64,000 nucleotides of DNA from Pantoea sp. Nvir (GCF_009829915.1 NZ_SZZW01000001.1:186001-250000); one strand, 5' to 3'; shown: positions 29,956 to 40,269, counted from the first letter of the stretch. The notes: generated from the letters alone by a model not told the origin. Numbers and translations: made by a program.

Positions 29956-30699
29956 AAAGACTACTAATATAGGAAAGGGAACTTTTTCAAAAAAGAAAGA
30001 ATACTTATGCTCATACCCAATGCAAAATAAGCGCTTGTAGCTCCTTCCTGACATAGATATACCCCTACCAAGGGGTCATGAATGTGATATGTCGACTGCT
30101 TGTTGTCTAGTGCCAGTGCACTCATAGATTAATTGTACTATACTAAGGTTACAGGTTGCCGCTGATAATCTTGATGAACTATGTTTTGCTTACTTGACTT
30201 ACATGGAACACATCTCTAGCCGTTAACCTAATGATATACATGCCCTATAAGGGGCAGGATAGTAATTATAAATACTAGTTATAAACAACACTGAAACCAA
30301 AAAGAGTTATAAAGGGTTGTGTTGTACCGACATAGTGCACCACGATCATTGCGCATATTTCCGATTCGCACCTAATAGTGTGAGGGGAATGAACTTATAG
30401 GCATTTTTTACAAAAGTGCCTACGTCAGAATATACATAAGAGGAACTAGCAGTCAGATAACATGCTAGTGGGACACGGTGTTACCAGCGCAATAGGTCTT
30501 TATGTTGGGAAGAACACTACGACTATACTACGGTCGGTGGCTGATCTAGCTGCTACAATGTCTAAAGCATACCAACAGAAATCCTTTCAACTATCTACAA
30601 GATTCGGAGCCTCCTCCCAACAAGGTAATGGTACACGATGATAAAGCAGCACCACATTATTCGCAAAACGTGATGAGAGCTAAGTACACATATTAGAAT

Positions 30700-30982
30700 T
30701 AGATTCTCATAATTAATGAGATACATGGTAATTTGATCGGAGAATCTTACTCCTAAATGTACGAGTAATGCGAGATCACCGTAACGACGCTCACTGCGAT
30801 AATAGAAAATTGTTCAGGCTGACATTGACGAGCGCGGTGGCGTGTACCTGGCTAAAGGCGGGTTCATAGAATGTGTGCTTGCCTTTGATATGGTGGATCC
30901 GATGAAATCTGTAATATCAAACATAGTAAGAAGCTCAAAGAGGCCTTTTTTTGTCTGTACCGCTTTAAAAGAAAATGAATAG
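30700..30982 (+). pseudogene. galK: galK 3' remnant (galactokinase)
   Basis: On the + strand the C-terminal end of galactokinase can be read across frames: INEIHGNLIGESYS, an internal stop, then EITV, a frameshift, IVQADIDERGGVYLAKGGF, CVLAFDMVDPMKSV, and FFVCTALKENE before TAG at 30980. These align in order with E. coli GalK residues from about 310 to the end (ELMAESHASMRDDFEITV, GGVRMTGGGFGGC, ETFYVCKPSQ). Two stops and at least one frameshift destroy it. The position upstream of a galM remnant and gpmA matches the E. coli gal operon. Confidence 0.8.
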
Positions 30983-31254
30983 TTTTGAAAAAATACCCAT
31001 TCATTAACATAAGTCTGAGGGGCAACCACGGCTTATTATTATAATTCTATATAATATCAAAATTATAATAGAGTTATAGAATAAGAGTGACTGAGCTTTT
31101 AGGGGGGGCAAGTTGTTGATGGGAACACTGGTGTATAAAAAGCGATATATCGAATAAGAATTCTCTCTAACCCTTTTTGATAGCTTATACTATAAGTCCG
31201 ACAATACTTGATACTTATCGATTAGCTACTAGTCTACAATTGACAAGGACTGTC

Positions 31255-31505
31255 TAATGAATTTAACAATTTATGTCTACCTCAATCTAGAAGGACATAA
31301 TGGCGATATGAACCAATCTCGCTTACAATTACTGGCTAAGGAATCCCTGCGAGTTGATGAGGGCCCTAACATACATGATGATTTGCTCAAAATGTAGGCA
31401 CCATCTTCGATTTGCGTAAAACGGATTATCCTAGTCGATAAAGACTTAGCGACGTTAAATGGTACGATCATATTCCTCTACTCAATAGTACCGAAGGCAT
31501 TATAA
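31255..31505 (+). pseudogene. galM: galM remnant (aldose 1-epimerase)
   Basis: The middle of GalM is readable: IYVYLNLEGHNGDMNQSRLQ, LLAKESLRVDEG, IHDDLLKM, then a frameshift to VGTIFDLRKTDY, a TAA, and SDVKWYDHIPLLNSTEG. E. coli GalM has NHVYFNLDGEQSDVRNHKLQ, ADEYLPVDEG, GTSFDFRSA and KGYDHAFLL at the matching places. The 5' half and the end are gone. It lies between the galK remnant and gpmA, as in E. coli. Confidence 0.85.
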
Positions 31506-31609
31506 ATGCTAACTTGATTTCTAGAACGTCGTGCTCAACAAAAAGTTTTTAATCAATTAGTCTAATTGTCCTGAATAATTGTAAACATCGGACTGACAGT
31601 AAAGAAAAG

Positions 31610-31638
31610 AGAACAGCCTGTTGGTGACAGGCTGTTCT
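31610..31638. terminator. 12-bp hairpin upstream of gpmA
   Basis: AGAACAGCCTGT (31610-31621), loop TGGTG, and its exact reverse complement (31627-31638). An A-rich flank on the left means a T-rich tail on the minus strand, while the + strand side has no T-run. It probably ended the gal operon or is bidirectional; no minus-strand gene now reads into it. Confidence 0.65.
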
Positions 31639-31799
31639 TATACACCGTAATGATATGTAAAACAACAAAGTTTATTGTTTTGTATATAGGTTTAGTATAT
31701 AAACTTATGCAGATTTATTTTCTTCTATGTGGCCACGGCCACGAGCTATCCATGAGGGGTTAATTACACTAATATTAACTAATATTTAAGGAGTGAAAT

Positions 31800-32552
31800 A
31801 TGAACGTAACTAAACTTGTTCTGATTCGCCACGGCGAAAGCCAGTGGAACCAAGAAAACCGCTTTACTGGATGGTATGATGTAGATCTGTCTGATAAAGG
31901 TCATACTGAAGCTAAAGTAGCAGGTCAACTTTTGAAAAAAAAAGGTTTTTCATTTGATTTTGCTTACACTTCCGTGCTGAAACGTGCCATTCACACTCTG
32001 TGGCACGTTCTTGATGAACTGGATCAAGCTTGGCTACCGGTAGAAAAATCTTGGCGTCTAAACGAACGTCACTACGGTGCCCTACAGGGTCTCAATAAAG
32101 TGGAAACCGCAATTAAATATGGCAACGAACAGGTAAAACAGTGGCGTCGTGGCTTCTCTTTTAATCCACCCGAGTTAGATCGCAGTGACAAGCGTTTCCC
32201 TAGCCACGATCCGCGTTATATGAAGCTGAGCGCAGAACAATTGCCTACTACTGAAAATTTAGCATTGACCATTAATCGTGTTATCCCTTATTGGAACGAG
32301 AGCATTCTCCCACGCATTAAAAGCGATGAAAAAGTGATCATCGTTGCACATGGCAACTCATTGCGCGCTCTTGTGAAATATCTTGACAATATGAGTGAAG
32401 ATGAAATTCTAGAGCTGAATATCCCGACTGGAGTACCATTGGTGTATGAGTTCGACAAAAATTTCAAAGCCATTAAACATTACTACTTGGGCGATTCTAA
32501 AGAGATTATAGCAAGAGCTGCAGCAGTTGCCAATCAAGGTAAAGCGAAGTGA
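31800..32552 (+). CDS. gpmA: 2,3-bisphosphoglycerate-dependent phosphoglycerate mutase
   Basis: GpmA interconverts 3- and 2-phosphoglycerate in glycolysis and gluconeogenesis. It has 250 residues, as in E. coli. The catalytic RHGES (His near residue 11), [40 protein letters not shown] and the second active-site histidine in [15 protein letters not shown] are present, and the C-terminus [10 protein letters not shown] is conserved. The ribosome-binding site AAGGAG lies seven bases before ATG. Monocistronic. Confidence 0.96.
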   Translation: MNVTKLVLIRHGESQWNQENRFTGWYDVDLSDKGHTEAKVAGQLLKKKGFSFDFAYTSVLKRAIHTLWHVLDELDQAWLPVEKSWRLNERHYGALQGLNKVETAIKYGNEQVKQWRRGFSFNPPELDRSDKRFPSHDPRYMKLSAEQLPTTENLALTINRVIPYWNESILPRIKSDEKVIIVAHGNSLRALVKYLDNMSEDEILELNIPTGVPLVYEFDKNFKAIKHYYLGDSKEIIARAAAVANQGKAK

Positions 32553-33066
32553 GCTTCTGTTAAAATTTAAAGTGCTATCAAAATATACATCTTCTCTAGA
32601 AAATTATATTATTATTACTATGGCTAACGGCTAAGTTAGTGTAAGAAAGTACACTAGGTCAGGAGTCTTGCATTCATCACAATGTCTTGCATTCATCACA
32701 ATAATGAATAACGGCATGAATGTGATAAAAGGGAGAATACTACACATTGAGCTACTGGAAAAAGTAATGCACTTACATAAAATACTGTTCTCTGCAACAG
32801 GAAGATAAGTGAATACTCTAGGTTCGTTCGTATGTCTATCTGACGGATCTCTGCACTTACCCCATGTAAGTATAGTAGTAAAATGATAAAAAAGATCTGT
32901 ATCTTGGCAAACTACTTTGTAACTCGATATGAATAAAATTCAAGAGAAAAGCGTGCCGCTAAGTAATCAAACGATTAATTAGTGAGTGCTGTTTACCTTT
33001 TCCCTACGATAAGTAATGCAAATCAAACAAATTTATATTTATTACGAATAATTAATGATTTGTTTC
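32553..33066. other. intergenic between gpmA and nadA
   Basis: E. coli has aroG, ybgS, zitB and pnuC here. None is recognisable in these 0.5 kb. The gap holds a 19-bp tandem duplication at 32665-32702. Confidence 0.55.
32665..32702. repeat. two tandem copies of a 19-bp unit
   Basis: GTCTTGCATTCATCACAAT occurs at 32665-32683 and again at 32684-32702 with no difference. It looks like a recent slippage duplication in non-coding DNA. Confidence 0.85.
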
Positions 33067-34128
33067 TTAGGCGTTCCCTTTTACCTCAAGGTTGAGTGCT
33101 CTTGCAAAAGCGAGCATGCGGTTAAGGGGTAATAATGCTGCCTCGCGCAACACAGTATCCACTTCTATTTCATGCTGAGCGCCGTCTTTCTCTAGACCTT
33201 CCGCAATTGTTTTAAGACTATTCATAGCCATCCATGGGCAATGTGCACAGCTACGACAAGTCGCGCCTTCGCCCGAAGTAGGAGCTTCTATCAATATTTT
33301 ATCGGGCACCGTTTGTTGCATTTTATAGAAGATGCCACGGTCGGTGGCCACGATCATTTGTGGATGCGGGAGTTTCTGCGCTGCCTGAATGAGTTGGCTA
33401 GTGGAGCCAACGGCGTGTGCTAGATCGATAATCGCCTGAGGAGATTCTGGATGTACCAATATTGCTGCGTCAGGATATAATAATTTCATGCGCTGCAATG
33501 CCTGAATTTTAAATTCATCATGTACTATGCAGACTCCCTGCCAGCATAATACGTCGGCACCGGTTTTTTTTGTGACGTAGTGTCCCAGGTGGCGATCTGG
33601 TGCCCAGATGATTTTTTTGCCTAAACTATCAAGATGGTTGATTAGCTCCACTGCAATACTGGAAGTTACTACCCAGTCGGCACGCGCCTTAACAGACGCC
33701 GAGGTATTAGCGTAAACTACTACGGTGCGATCGGGATGAGCATCGCAAAAGGCGTTAAACTCCTCAATAGGACAGCTAAGGTCAAGAGAGCATTCTGCCT
33801 GGAGTGTGGGCATAAGTACTGTTTTCCCTGGGCTGAGGATTTTAGCAGTTTCGCCCATAAAGCGCACACCCGCTACTAGCAGCGTTGAGGCGGGATGAGT
33901 GCTACCAAAACGTGCCATTTCTAGCGAGTCCGCCACACAACCTCCAGTTTCTTCCGCCAGCAGCTGAATTTCTGGATCGGTATAGTAGTGTGCCACTATT
34001 ACTGCATTTCGCGCTTTTAATAGATCTTTAATTTTATTTAGGTAAAAGACCTTTTCATCTTCACCCAGGCGAGACATCTTTTTTGGGAAAAGATGTCTCG
34101 CGCGCGCTACTTTGAATATGACACTCAT
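33067..34128 (-). CDS. nadA: quinolinate synthase A
   Basis: NadA condenses iminoaspartate (from NadB) with dihydroxyacetone phosphate to quinolinate, the start of de novo NAD synthesis, using a [4Fe-4S] cluster. It has 353 residues (347 in E. coli). [17 protein letters not shown], the cysteine-bearing [17 protein letters not shown] and [13 protein letters not shown], plus [12 protein letters not shown] and [12 protein letters not shown] are conserved. Residues about 9-21 differ completely from E. coli and are encoded by a perfect 14-bp hairpin (34069-34101), so that segment may have been rewritten. nadB is not in this window. Confidence 0.95.
   Translation of the reverse strand: MSVIFKVARARHLFPKKMSRLGEDEKVFYLNKIKDLLKARNAVIVAHYYTDPEIQLLAEETGGCVADSLEMARFGSTHPASTLLVAGVRFMGETAKILSPGKTVLMPTLQAECSLDLSCPIEEFNAFCDAHPDRTVVVYANTSASVKARADWVVTSSIAVELINHLDSLGKKIIWAPDRHLGHYVTKKTGADVLCWQGVCIVHDEFKIQALQRMKLLYPDAAILVHPESPQAIIDLAHAVGSTSQLIQAAQKLPHPQMIVATDRGIFYKMQQTVPDKILIEAPTSGEGATCRSCAHCPWMAMNSLKTIAEGLEKDGAQHEIEVDTVLREAALLPLNRMLAFARALNLEVKGNA
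34069..34101. repeat. 14-bp perfect hairpin in the 5' coding part of nadA
   Basis: GCGAGACATCTTTT (34069-34082), loop TTGGG, and its exact reverse complement (34088-34101). In the mRNA it lies within the first 20 codons. It might slow initiation or early elongation, or simply be a product of template switching. Confidence 0.8.
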
Positions 34129-35939
34129 GACACGACCGCTCTTGTTTTATAAATTAAACCAAGTTTTCTCAAAAAAGCAAAAAATTTTTTTGATCCCTCA
34201 TATAATGTTTTATATGTTAAACATCATAACTAAAATAGCTTGGTTCGTCGACTAAAAATCTTATTACACTCCGCTTCTTATGGACTATCAAGATCGAGAA
34301 TTAAGGCTTTTTACCTTGAAAACACCCATAAAAACTATTTCAGCACTGGCCGTTAACGCCTAAAATATGATGGTACGGAACAATACAATTATAGAAAATT
34401 TCTTCCTCTAGCTGCTCTGACGGCGAGTCACCGCCTATAATTGGTCACTCATCCAGAGTAAGACCCCGTAGGGGCGTATTTTGCTGAAGAGAAGAGATAT
34501 CATCCTATAAAGACCTTTTTTTGGAATTCAGTTCTAATTAAATTATGCCCTCTTCTGAAATCTATTATGGGGCCTGACCTAGCACAATACCCGTTCTGAC
34601 ATCCTATATATATTTAGCATAGCCTTGATTGACATCAGCATTTGTACTATCTATGCAGTTAAAAACTGCACTATATTAAAGGAATTAAATATTTTAGCTT
34701 TTTGCACTAGTATTGAAATCTTGTAACATTGTAGGTGATATGTTTTTCTTATACCTGAGTTATTCATCCTGAACTTTTACGCCACACAATGCATAGTTTG
34801 GCATCTTCAAGAACGCTCAGCAAATTAATCGTATTATCAAATATGGCATACTGAAGAAAATTGCCATCAAGCTTTTATTATATTATTCCGTATTGTCTAC
34901 CTCGCAGAGTAACCCCAAGAGTTTACTACTGGCAGTAAACTCGATTTGCATCAGGTTGAAAAACTATTTCAAGCGCACTATCAAACAGTGCAAAAAAAGC
35001 TATGCAAACGCATATGCACACTGTGTCTTTTTATCAACTGACGTATGACTTACTGGTTAATTCTGTATTTTAAATATGAATGGATATTATATTATAAGAA
35101 ATCAAGGTGGTACAGATAGCGCTTAGTACCTATTTATAGGTCGTTTAGAATAGCATCTAGAATATGCCACCGAAAAAGCATATTTTACTGAGGTAGCGTT
35201 GTATCCTACAACTCCACTTAGTTTATACTGTTTGATATATCGTTTCATACGTGTTCTTAGCAATGTAATTTAATTCATAGAGGTCTTAATTTATCTCATA
35301 AACGCCCATACGCGCAGCTAGAACGTCACAATTTTAGCTTACACATACTGAGTACTTTCGATGATTGCGAACTTTAGTTAAACGTTATTATCAACTAACA
35401 TAGTGGCAGTTAAAATCGTCAACTATAACCAAGTCCTATTGGTTCTAGCGCACCTCTATATTGATACATATTTATATCTTTCACCTGGTTACCATGCTAC
35501 GCCGCGCGTCCTATCAGCATTCCTTTCTTATGCATTAGATAACATTCTCTACTGTATACTTCCTCCGTTAATGCCTGTGTTATCAGGAAGTTAGCATAAG
35601 CATGTACTGACCACACTGTACTGAACCGTGTAGTTGTCCAACAAGGTAATATGAAAGCTGGTCATTTTGCTTAAAATGCTCTTAAATTACTATCATATTA
35701 GATACATACCCGATGTAAAAGTGGGTTTCTTCCTTTACAAGGATATCATGATTTACAATAAAATTAATCATATAACACCCTTATAACAGTGTAAGTGAAT
35801 TTAAGTAAGTACACCCTTCTTTTACTGAAGGGACTGTATCAGTCATACACCGGCGAAGGGTTAACAAAAACTTAATCTTAGTGAATTGTCGTCTAGTCTC
35901 GCTGTGTTATTGATTTAAGAAATGGCTATAAAACAGAAA
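34129..35939. other. gene-free region upstream of nadA (former tRNA cluster)
   Basis: In E. coli a cluster of lysine and valine tRNAs lies between cpoB and nadA. Here 1.8 kb of AT-rich DNA precedes one decayed tRNA-Lys (35989-36058). A 9-bp hairpin GAGTTTACT/AGTAAACTC is at 34919-34942. No further tRNA or gene could be recognised. The 63-codon frame at 35403 is not supported. Confidence 0.55.
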
Positions 35940-35972
35940 GGAGAGAAGCGCCTATCAACGGCGCTTCTCTCC
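35940..35972 (-). terminator. terminator of the former tRNA operon
   Basis: GGAGAGAAGCGCC (35940-35952), a seven-base loop, and GGCGCTTCTCTCC (35960-35972) form a perfect 13-bp stem. On the minus strand it is followed by TTTCTGTTTT. It lies just downstream of the tRNA-Lys remnant on the same strand. Confidence 0.8.
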
Positions 35973-35988
35973 GAACTAATAACTCATA

Positions 35989-36058
35989 CATGAGATAATG
36001 TGAATCTGCAGTCAATTAACTAAAGTACATTGCTCTACCAACGAAGCTACTATTACTT
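35989..36058 (-). pseudogene. decayed tRNA-Lys
   Basis: The minus strand reads TAGCTTCGTTGGTAGAGCA, close to the tRNA-Lys D-arm TAGCTCAGTTGGTAGAGCA, then TAATTGACTGCAGATTCA, close to the variable and T-arm CAATTGGTCGCAGGTTCG. The acceptor stem no longer pairs, the anticodon loop is altered (CTTTAGT for CTTTTAA), and the GTTCGAATC core is broken. Position between cpoB and nadA, and strand, match the E. coli lysine tRNA cluster. I judge it non-functional; the cell must have another tRNA-Lys. Confidence 0.8.
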
Positions 36059-36137
36059 TCACGATTTTAAAAAATTTCTATTTTCAGTTAGTAACTGAAC
36101 AACTATATTATGTGAAATCCAATGCTAGATGAAAAAC

Positions 36138-36887
36138 TTATAACCCGGTGAGGCGTTTTTGTGCCAGCTTTGCTGAAGTAGTATTAGGATAAAGTTTGAT
36201 CACTTCCTGGTACACTGCTTTAGCTTTTCCTTTGTTCTTTTCCTCCTGCATGAGGATACCAACTTTTAGTAGTGATTCTGAAGCTTTCTGAGACTTTGGA
36301 TAATTTTTGACGACAGTAGCGTAATAATAGACAGCATCATCTTTTTTACCCTTGTTGTAATTCAATTGTCCCAACCAGTAATTCGCATTCGGTTGGTATA
36401 TTGAATCAGGGTAGCGCTTTACCCATGCTTGGAGTGCTATGATTGCTTGATCATACTGTTTTTTCTCTATGATCATTGATACTGCAGCGGTATAGTCGCT
36501 GTTAGCATCGCCGTTTTGCATTGGAGAGGCTGATGCTGCCGTATCACTGCTACTTTGTATCGCATTATCTGCTTTACTACTGAGGTTATCGAACTGCTGA
36601 TAAAGATGCTTCTGCCTCTCAATCACCTGATTAAGTTGATGACTGTTGTTTTGGATTTGTCCACGTAGCGAATCGATGTCGCTTTGGTTATCGTTTATCT
36701 GCTGCTGTAGCAACTGCAGTAGCTGAGCTTGAGCATTAGAAATTTGTTCGAGAGTGCTAACACGTTCTTTGATCGAGCTAGCAGATCCAGTGCTAATGAT
36801 TGACGCTTGCGCATTAAAGTGCCAAGGAGCCGCTACACCAACTAAAAAAGACAGACTTAACAAAAAAAATCTAAAGTTACTAATCAT
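36138..36887 (-). CDS. cpoB: Tol-Pal-associated periplasmic protein CpoB (YbgF)
   Basis: CpoB binds TolA and coordinates PBP1B with outer-membrane constriction during division. It has 249 residues (263 in E. coli). A signal peptide spans residues 1-28. An N-terminal trimerising coiled coil is rich in Q and L (QISNAQAQLLQLLQQQINDN). A linker of S, A and N is followed by three TPR repeats from residue about 130 (DYTAAVSMIIEKKQYDQAI, YWLGQLNYNKGKKDDAVYY, KVGILMQEEKNKGKAKAVYQ). It lies nine bases after pal, the last gene of the tol-pal operon. Confidence 0.94.
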   Translation of the reverse strand: MISNFRFFLLSLSFLVGVAAPWHFNAQASIISTGSASSIKERVSTLEQISNAQAQLLQLLQQQINDNQSDIDSLRGQIQNNSHQLNQVIERQKHLYQQFDNLSSKADNAIQSSSDTAASASPMQNGDANSDYTAAVSMIIEKKQYDQAIIALQAWVKRYPDSIYQPNANYWLGQLNYNKGKKDDAVYYYATVVKNYPKSQKASESLLKVGILMQEEKNKGKAKAVYQEVIKLYPNTTSAKLAQKRLTGL

Positions 36888-36896
36888 ATAATTTTC

Positions 36897-37424
36897 TTAG
36901 TACACAAGAACAGCACGACGATTTTTCGAGTAAGCAGTTTCGTCATGGCCTAGTACATCTGGTTTCTCCTTACCATAAGAGACAATAGACATTTGCTCAG
37001 CGGAAACACCTTTACCTTGAAGATATATCTTCACAGCGTTAGCACGACGCTCGCCTAGTGCAATGTTGTATTCAGGAGTACCGCGCTCATCTGCATGACC
37101 TTCGATTGTTACTTTGTACGATAGGTTGCTTCGCAAAAAGGCTGCGTGCTCGTCTAGTATCTGAGCATATTCAGACTGGATATTATACTTATCCAGTTTG
37201 AAGTAGATTATTTTGTTCTGCTGTAATTGCTGTACCTGTAGACGCGCCTGTTCATCAGAAAATAAGAGGCCGTTGCTATTCATATTAGCACCTTTACCAT
37301 TAGCATGATTGGAATTCATGCTATTTTGCTCGTTATTGCTTTTTTTATATGAGCTACAGGCAGCAACTATAACCAAAATAGGTAGCGTCAATATTAACCC
37401 TTTTAGTACTTTATTAATTTGCAT
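36897..37424 (-). CDS. pal: peptidoglycan-associated lipoprotein Pal
   Basis: Pal anchors the outer membrane to peptidoglycan and works with TolA and TolB. It has 175 residues (173 in E. coli). A lipoprotein signal ends VIVAAC with the lipidated cysteine at residue 23. An N- and S-rich linker follows, then an OmpA-like domain with [54 protein letters not shown] and SYGKEKP. All diaminopimelate-binding positions I know (D and R of ADERG region) are present. Follows tolB by 51 bases. Confidence 0.96.
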   Translation of the reverse strand: MQINKVLKGLILTLPILVIVAACSSYKKSNNEQNSMNSNHANGKGANMNSNGLLFSDEQARLQVQQLQQNKIIYFKLDKYNIQSEYAQILDEHAAFLRSNLSYKVTIEGHADERGTPEYNIALGERRANAVKIYLQGKGVSAEQMSIVSYGKEKPDVLGHDETAYSKNRRAVLVY

Positions 37425-37475
37425 TGCAAAATCCTATTATTGTCAGATAGCGTGCTATACGCGCTTGCACAGAAA

Positions 37476-38771
37476 TCATAGATATGGTGACCAAGCAGGA
37501 AACTTAATTTCCCCATTAGTTAAAGGAAATCGTGCTTTGAAACGCCCATCGGTGGAAACCAACTGTAACACGGAACCAATCCCCTGAGTAGAGCTATAGA
37601 CTACCATTGTACCATTCGGTGATAAGCTAGGAGTTTCATCCAAGAACGTGCTCGTCAACGTCTGAACAGCACCCGTTTCTAGATCTTGTTTAGCAACATG
37701 CTGCTCACCACCATTAGTACTGATCATAACCATCGACTTACCATCATTAGATACATCAGCGTCCTGGTTTTGTGCGCCTTCCCAGGTTATTCTCTGTGGT
37801 GCGAATCCATTGATACTGATTTTATAAATTTGCGGTGCACCCGCCTGATCAGAGGTATAGGCCAATGTTTGGCTGTCAGGGAACCAAGTGGGTTCAGTAC
37901 TGTTGTAATGTCCGTCAGTGAGCCGACGTATCTGACCCGATCCCAAATCCATGATATAAAGGTTCAGACTACCGGTCTGCGACAGTGCGAAAGCTAGCTT
38001 AGTGCCGTCCGGAGAAAAAGCCGGCGCACCGTTATGACGTGGATAAGAAGCGATCTGACGTATATTTCCGTTAGAAAGCGTCTGAACTACTAGCTCTGAT
38101 TTGCCGCTTTCAAAGGTTACATATGCCATTTCAGATCCGTCTGGAGACCAAGCTAGTGACATTAGTGGCTGCAGCGACCGGTGAACCACGAACTTATTGT
38201 AACCATCATAGTCCGAAACTTGCAGCTCATACGGGAACTGCGAGCCTTTGTTATGTACTATATAGGCAATACGAGTACGGAATGCACCTTTAATGCCTGT
38301 CAGTTTTTTGAATACCTCGTCACTGGCGGTGTGTGCTGCATAACGCAGCCATTGTTTGGTAGTTTTATAGGAATTCTGCTCGATAACTTTGCCTGGAGAA
38401 ACTGCGGTATCAACTAACTGATAAGATACCTGATAGCTACCGTCCAGATTTAATTGCACTTGCCCGATAATTACTGCATCAATGCCTAATGCAGTCCATG
38501 CCGAAGGTTGAACTTCTTGAACGCTAGTCGGTTGCTGAGGTAGATGGGAAACATCCAGTGGATTAAATTTACCGCTATTACGTAGGTCTGCGCCCACGAT
38601 GCCTCCGATATCTTCCTGAGCAACGCCAGATCCGGTCCATTTAAACGGCACAACACCAATAGGACGAGACGTATTAGCACCCTGTGTAATCTCAATACGC
38701 ACCTCTGCACCCAGTATGCTCGTCCAAAACAGCATACATAAGCTTAATGTAACACAAAGAACTCGCTTCAT
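37476..38771 (-). CDS. tolB: Tol-Pal periplasmic protein TolB
   Basis: TolB is a periplasmic protein that binds Pal and TolA and links energised Tol motion to outer-membrane constriction. It has 431 residues (430 in E. coli). A signal peptide of about 21 residues leaves the mature start near [20 protein letters not shown], the TolA box. The N-terminal alpha/beta domain is followed from about residue 200 by a six-bladed propeller with repeats such as [36 protein letters not shown] and [18 protein letters not shown]. Intact. Confidence 0.96.
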   Translation of the reverse strand: MKRVLCVTLSLCMLFWTSILGAEVRIEITQGANTSRPIGVVPFKWTGSGVAQEDIGGIVGADLRNSGKFNPLDVSHLPQQPTSVQEVQPSAWTALGIDAVIIGQVQLNLDGSYQVSYQLVDTAVSPGKVIEQNSYKTTKQWLRYAAHTASDEVFKKLTGIKGAFRTRIAYIVHNKGSQFPYELQVSDYDGYNKFVVHRSLQPLMSLAWSPDGSEMAYVTFESGKSELVVQTLSNGNIRQIASYPRHNGAPAFSPDGTKLAFALSQTGSLNLYIMDLGSGQIRRLTDGHYNSTEPTWFPDSQTLAYTSDQAGAPQIYKISINGFAPQRITWEGAQNQDADVSNDGKSMVMISTNGGEQHVAKQDLETGAVQTLTSTFLDETPSLSPNGTMVVYSSTQGIGSVLQLVSTDGRFKARFPLTNGEIKFPAWSPYL

Positions 38772-38903
38772 ATTATCTCTCTTCTCTCACTCCCCTTACT
38801 TAAATTTTCGGCTGAGATAATTTACACAGTTTCTAGAAAATCAATACTTCCTTTTATTTACAGCGTAAAAATAGATTAAGTACCGTTAATGTATAGCATA
38901 TTA

Positions 38904-39809
38904 TTATGGCTTGAAATCAAGTGGCGCGTTCTTAAAGATGTTATAAACCTTATTTGAAGGAGGCTGAGGAATACGAGCTTGCTGCACGGCTACCAGCGCC
39001 GCCTGACACAGAGAAGGATCACCTTCTTCTGCTTGAGCATCTATCAAAAAACCATCCGATGCTAGATTTATGCGTAGTGTACAAGTACGACCTTTATAGT
39101 TTTCCCAATCGTAAAACTTATTTTGGATCGCTGTTTGGATTTGGGCTGCATAATTAGTGATGTCTGTGGTGCTGGACTTACCAGATTTTCTTACATTACC
39201 CTTCGCTACCACACTACCACTATTAGCGTTAGAACTATTAGGTGAATTCTTTCTTGATGTAAGTCCTCCAAGTAAATTATCTACTTCACTGCTATTGTTC
39301 TCTGCTTTCGACAGCCTCTTTTTTTTCACAGTGTCTAATTTATCTATTGTATCAGACTTGGGTTTCATTTCTGCTGTAAGCTTTTCTATGACTATTGCTT
39401 TTTTCAGCTCAACTTTGGCTTTTTTTTCTGCTTTTTGCTTTGCCTGAAAAAGATCCGCTTTAGTGGTTGTTTTATTTTCCTGTGCTGATTTCATAGCTTG
39501 CTGCACTTTTAAGTGCTCTTTCTCTAACACTTGCAGAAACTTTTGCTTGGAAGTTTGCTCCTGCTTTTGTTTCTGCAACTGTTGCTCTGCAAGCTGATTA
39601 TCTCTTTTCTGGTTTTGCTGACTTTTATATTCTTCTAGTATGGCTCTGGTATCGACCATTATCGCACCAATATCACTACCTTGATCACTTACCTTAATAT
39701 TCTCATCGAATGAGCTCCAAACTAACAGCGCGAACAACACGATATGCAGGGCTACTGATGTTATTACCCCACTTTTTAATCTCTCATTTTGCTCAATTGC
39801 CGTCAACAC
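38904..39809 (-). CDS. tolA: TolA, shortened
   Basis: TolA is an inner-membrane protein spanning the periplasm and coupling TolQR to TolB and Pal. It has 301 residues, against 421 in E. coli. Domain I has the single helix SVALHIVLFALLVWSSF (residues about 19-35) with the S/H face that contacts TolQ. Domain II is a K-, Q- and E-rich helix of roughly 150 residues, about half the usual length. Domain III (from about residue 210) keeps DITNYAAQIQTAIQNKFYDW and YKGRTCTLRINLASDGFL with the disulfide cysteines. Ends FKNAPLDFKP. The missing part is all in the long spacer. Confidence 0.93.
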   Translation of the reverse strand: MLTAIEQNERLKSGVITSVALHIVLFALLVWSSFDENIKVSDQGSDIGAIMVDTRAILEEYKSQQNQKRDNQLAEQQLQKQKQEQTSKQKFLQVLEKEHLKVQQAMKSAQENKTTTKADLFQAKQKAEKKAKVELKKAIVIEKLTAEMKPKSDTIDKLDTVKKKRLSKAENNSSEVDNLLGGLTSRKNSPNSSNANSGSVVAKGNVRKSGKSSTTDITNYAAQIQTAIQNKFYDWENYKGRTCTLRINLASDGFLIDAQAEEGDPSLCQAALVAVQQARIPQPPSNKVYNIFKNAPLDFKP

Positions 39810-39840
39810 ACTCAGTTCCTAAAAACAGATTGATTTTAAA

Positions 39841-40269
39841 TCAAATCGGTTGCGTCATTAAACCAACAGATTTTATACCTGCCTGATGCAGTAGATTAAG
39901 AACTTTAATAATTTCGTTATAAGGTACATTTTTAGCACCACCAATCAAAAAGATAGTTTTTTGATTCGCCTTAATGCGACGCTGTGCTTCGCTTACTACC
40001 TGTTCCGGAGGCAACTGTTCCATGCGATCGTGCTCTACCACTAAGCTATACTGGCTGATACCAGCAACTTCTACAATCACAGGTGGATTTTCATCACTGG
40101 ATACTATTTTAGATTTATTAACATCCGGTAAGTCTACTTTTACACTCTGAGTAATGATTGGTGTCGTCGCCATGAAGATCAGTAACAACACTAGTAGAAC
40201 ATCGAGTAGCGGAACGATATTTATTTCTGATTTAAGATCTCGACCGATGCGATCACGTACTCTTACCAT
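39841..40269 (-). CDS. tolR: TolR
   Basis: TolR is the ExbD-type partner of TolQ in the proton-driven motor of the Tol system. It has 142 residues, as in E. coli. The transmembrane segment is EINIVPLLDVLLVLLLIFMA, with the catalytic aspartate in PLLDVLLVLL near residue 24. The periplasmic domain includes VKVDLPDVNKS and ends HQAGIKSVGLMTQPI. It starts 19 bases after tolQ. Confidence 0.96.
   Translation of the reverse strand: MVRVRDRIGRDLKSEINIVPLLDVLLVLLLIFMATTPIITQSVKVDLPDVNKSKIVSSDENPPVIVEVAGISQYSLVVEHDRMEQLPPEQVVSEAQRRIKANQKTIFLIGGAKNVPYNEIIKVLNLLHQAGIKSVGLMTQPI

Larger units (their letters stand above)
29622..31609. other. former mod-gal region
   Basis: In E. coli this interval between pgl and gpmA holds ybhA, modCBA, modEF and galETKM. 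Here it is 2.2 kb and has no intact gene. Remnants of galK (30700-30982) and galM (31255-31505) are readable. A 28-nt palindrome lies at 29928-29955. Small hairpins occur at 30061-30076 (ACCCCT/AGGGGT), 30241-30256 and 31037-31070. No trace of galE, galT or the mod genes could be recognised. Confidence 0.65.

Noticed and set aside
35403-35594. 63-codon open frame upstream of the tRNA-Lys remnant
   Set aside because: No start signal and no recognisable domain; lies in decayed DNA.
35705-35760. CCTTTACAAGG resembling a valine tRNA anticodon stem
   Set aside because: No D-arm, T-arm or acceptor stem around it, and it lies on the opposite strand from the expected cluster.
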